From Rhytidiadelphus loreus (lineage: Eukaryota; Streptophyta; Bryopsida; Hypnales; Hylocomiaceae), in contig OX344763.1 of the NCBI GenBank assembly GCA_947034895.1, forward strand, positions 63,321,093 to 63,385,092: DNA of 64,000 nt. The letters run 5' to 3'. The first letter of the stretch is position 1. Each line of letters begins with the position of its first letter. The notes beneath the pieces are model-generated. The model had not been told where the DNA came from, did not search any database, and saw only the letters and a list, made by a program, of their open reading frames with translations. Made by a program: the position numbers and the translations under genes. Below are positions 61,001 to 64,000 of the stretch, in pieces.

Positions 61001-62481
61001 AAACATGCATTGGTGGTCAGCTTGAATGGCCTTATACATAAAACCAAGTATTGGGAAAACAACCTTGCCCTGTACATTAAAGTCCCAAAAAACATAAAGT
61101 CATGAAATTCACATAGAAAGAAAATGGATACATGCTGTACAAGTTGCAAATATTCAGGAATTCAAAAACTCAAAAAACAGGAATTGGTGGTCACCTTGAA
61201 CGGCTTCATGCGTCGAACAAATTATTAGGGAAATAACCTTGCCCTGTAATTTGATGTCCAAAAAATTAAAAAGTCCTAAAATTCACATAGAACGAAAATC
61301 AATGACATGCTGTACAAGTTGCAATTATTCATAAACTCAAAAACAGAGAAAACATGCAATTCGTGGTCAACTTGTGTGGCCCTGTACGTGAAACCAAATA
61401 ATAGTGCAACAACCTTGCCCTGTCCTTTAATGTCCACAAGAATATAAAGTCATAAAATTCACGTACAATGAAAATGAGTAACATGTTGTACAAGATGCAA
61501 TTATTCATAAATTCAAAACCTGGAAAAACATGCAATTGGTGGTCACCTTCAATGGCCGTGTACGTGAAACCAAATATTGGGGCAACAACCTTGCCATGTA
61601 CTTTAATCTCCAAAATAATATAAAGTCATGAAATTCACGTACAAAGAAAATGGATAACATGTTATACAAGTTGCAATTATTCATAAACTCAAAAATTCAA
61701 AAAACATGCAATTGGTAGTCACCTTGAATAGTCTTGTACTTGAAACAAAATACTGGAGCAACAACGTTGCCCTACACATTAATGTCCAAAAAAATATAAA
61801 GTCATGAAAATCACGTAAAACGAAAATGGGTATCATGTTGTACAAGATGCAATTATTCATAAACTGAAAAACTAGAAAAACATGCAATTGGTGGTCAGCT
61901 TCAATGGCCTTGTACGTGAAACCAAATATTGGGGCAACAACCTTGTCCTGTACTTTAATCTCCAAAAAAATATAAAGTCATGAAATTTACGTACAACTAA
62001 AATGGGTAGCATGTTGTACAAAATGCAATTATTCATAAACTCAAAAATTTGAAAAAACATGCAATTGGTGGTCACCTTGAATGGCCTTGTACGTGAAACC
62101 AAACACTGAGCCAATAACCTGGCCGTGTACTTTGAAGTCCAAAAAAATAAAAAATCATGAAATTCATGTACAAAGAAAATGGGTATCATTTTGTATAGGT
62201 TGCAATTACTTATAAAGTCAAGAACTTGAAAAAACATGCAATTGGTGGTCACCTAGAATGGCAATGTGCGTGCAAACAAATTATTGGGGCAACAACCTTT
62301 CCTTATACTTTAATCTCTAGAAAAATATAAAGTCATGAAATTCACGAACAAAGAAAATGGGTAACATGCTGTAGAAGTTGCAATTATTCATAATTTCAAG
62401 AACTGAAAAATTATGCAATTGGTGATAAGCTTGAATGGCCTTGTACTTGAAACCAAATACTGGGTCAACAACCATGCCTTG
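55065..62481. repeat. Satellite array, block 2 (about 42 monomers)
   Basis: Same family, orientation and landmarks as block 1. Its first bases continue the monomer interrupted at 51658. Variant subfamilies recur, for example monomers with TACAAGATGCAATTATTC, with CATTGAATGTGAAACC, and with CAGTGATGAATTTTACGTAC. It ends at 62481 where an inverted copy of the 3.4-kb element begins. Confidence 0.95.
58841..61270. repeat. Higher-order repeats in block 2
   Basis: A distinctive monomer (GGATACATGC, GCAAATATTC, AACAGGAATTGG, CGGCCTCATGCGTCGAAC, AATTTGATGTCC) occurs at 58841, 60425 and 61126. The offsets are 1584 bp (nine monomers) and 701 bp (four monomers). Neighbouring monomers are also shared, so multi-monomer blocks were copied. 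Confidence 0.75.
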
Positions 62482-64000
62482 TGTCGTAAGCGGTGTACCG
62501 TAGTAAGCGCTTTTAACTACAACTATGTGGTAAGATGACACGGAATATCGTCCCAGGGAACCCCGGAGGGTGTTCTAAACTCCTTCTTATCCAGTTTAAT
62601 ATAAATCACTCCAAATTTCATTCATTTTTCTGGATTCTACTACTTTCCGAAACTCACTACCGGATTTGGATCTCACCCGTCACCAAATCCATAACTCCAA
62701 ACTGGTTTGTTGTACCTCTGTTTTATCCTCAGAGTGTCCTCACTTGCTCTCTTACGAGGGGTAGGGACATTACCACTCTTTGTTCTTACACAAACTTTAA
62801 CTTCCTAATGACACAAACACACAAATACTTTCTGTTATAAACAAGGTCCGGACTGGTCCACTCTCACAACTCCCGGAATACTCCAAAAGTAGGTCACTCA
62901 GAATACAACTTGTCCCTCCTCACTACAACGAGAGATACAGAACCATCCGGAAGCTAAGAGGGGGGGTCTGGTACTAGGACTTGGACTTGATCCGTAGGTT
63001 GGCAGACCTTTTGAGTGAGCGGGTTTTTTCCATAGGCGGTTGCTTATCTCCGCATAGAACCCTCCCCGGCCTTCCGGACTCGCACCCACACCACTAACTC
63101 CGGATTACGCACAGCTCCTCCTTCACAATTCTATGCCCCTTCTCTAGACTCATATTGTTTAACAAATCCGGTAGAACTCTGAATCCGGATTCCTCCCTAC
63201 CACTTATGTACTCTTCAATCCAAACCTTCAAATATGCGCCTAACATCCTTATACACACAAGCAAAAGCAAAGCAAGGACACACATGGAAAACTTAGGTAA
63301 TGAATAAAAAGACAGAATATACCAAAATGTATTTTACTGCTCAGAAAATGGAATAGCAAGAAAAGGAATGAGGGACCACATGCGGGCCCTCCTTTTTAAA
63401 ACAAAACTACATGTCGGAAATCACGTGATAAGAATCGCTCCAACCAATCCTAAACTGCCTTGAAAATCCAGGAGGATCAGATGACTAAATAAAAGCCTAG
63501 ATATCCAGGATCCGAGTTGTGCATGAAGACCCAGAATCCGGTTTACAAAATAAACAACTTCCAAAACAACTACTCAACCTTAAACTACCTATTTACCCCT
63601 CCACTGTTTCTTGGAGCTGCTATCGAACCCTAACTTCCCCTGTGGTGTCCGGAGGGACGCCCAGGTGATGATCGAGGTCTTCCGGGGTGGAGGACTATCC
63701 GACTCCGTGTCATCCGTATGGAATAGGGATTTGTCCGCCTTGTCAAGAGATTTCGGATCTTCCTCCACCTCCACCTCCTCTGAAATCTCTGTGGATAGGA
63801 TCTGGTTTAGGAGCTGGGTTGGGTAGAGGAGTATGTATATCCTCAAACTGTTCTAGATGAGTGCGTGCCGGATTCTGCACGAGTTCAATCCGGACATCCA
63901 GACTACTCCAAACCGGTATCCCTGTATCTTGAAGTGGGGGGCTCTGTCGTCTAGTCATGATGTTGATTAGAGACCCAAAGTGCCCCGTACGCTTGGCTGG
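62482..64000 (-). mobile_element. Inverted copy of the 3.4-kb element, cut by the window end
   Basis: From TGTCGTAAGCGG at 62482 the sequence follows the right terminus and 3' region of the 51659-55059 element on the opposite strand: GATGACACGGAATATCG, AACCCCGGAGGGTGTT, a region with repeated CCGGA, and the C-terminal end of its protein. The other end lies beyond the window. Confidence 0.85.
63589..64000 (-). pseudogene. C-terminal part of the element protein, frameshifted
   Basis: Reading leftward: KRTGHFGSLINIMT and LVQNPARTHLEQFEDIH in one frame, then EVEVEEDPKSLDKADKSL and TSIITWASLRTPQGK in another, ending in SSKKQWRGK and TAG at 63589. It is homologous to the last 150 residues encoded at 53520-53959. 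A frameshift lies near 63795. Relative to the other copy it lacks a short TSIRGQ stretch. The N-terminal part is outside the window. Confidence 0.7.

Noticed and set aside
55065..62481. The same peptide family in block 2
   Set aside because: Same satellite origin as in block 1. No conserved start, no gene-like boundaries.

Overview
The window looks like nuclear DNA of a land plant or close streptophyte relative. The evidence is plant-type telomere-like TTTAGGG runs, GT-AG introns with matching phases, a plant-style rhodanese exon pair, and AT-rich spacers. The gene families suggest a bryophyte, lycophyte, fern or charophyte more than a flowering plant, but the sequence alone does not settle the species. 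Almost nothing here reads as an intact host gene. It is a repeat-dominated region of decayed mobile-element genes and satellite DNA.

Layout. 1-8.0 kb: two decayed minus-strand genes, one in a transposase-like family with HGKG and DG..GQFK motifs, the other an unrecognised coiled-coil protein. 8.0-11.0 kb: AT-rich spacer with a GGTAGT microsatellite and telomere-like repeats. 11.0-19.0 kb: satellite block 1 (about 175-bp monomers). 19.0-51.6 kb: a 32.66-kb segment containing, in order, a spliced ParB-like/DNA-methylase-like gene (-) split by a GC-rich insert, a tRNA-related fold-back element, a DUF7869-like gene (-), an array of near-perfect palindromes, an AT-rich gap, a rhodanese fragment, a second palindrome array, a second ParB-like/methylase-like gene (+) that may be fused to an FCP1-type phosphatase domain, and a Mutator-like transposase with a SWIM finger (+). 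51.66-55.06 kb: a 3.4-kb element with imperfect terminal inverted repeats. 55.06-62.48 kb: satellite block 2. 62.48 kb to the end: an inverted, window-truncated copy of the 3.4-kb element. A 205-bp stub of it also lies in block 1.

Key structural reading. Blocks 1 and 2 appear to be one satellite array. Removing 18967-51637 (a 32.66-kb insert plus one copy of a 12-bp duplication) and 51659-55064 (the 3.4-kb element plus one 5-bp duplication) rejoins a single monomer of exactly 175 bp. The 32.66-kb segment is therefore best read as one giant, Mutator-like insertion carrying cargo genes.

How the parts may work together. The DUF7869-like gene (start 31251, leftward) and the second ParB-like/methylase-like gene (start 39346, rightward) diverge. 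Each is preceded by about six copies of a palindrome of the form TTAGGTCGANTCGACCTAA, and more copies lie only in the introns and 3' flank of the second gene. This suggests a shared DNA-binding factor or partition/methylation target, which is inference. All the large genes carry in-frame stops, mostly TAG and TGA, and occasional frameshifts, so the copies seen here are probably dead.
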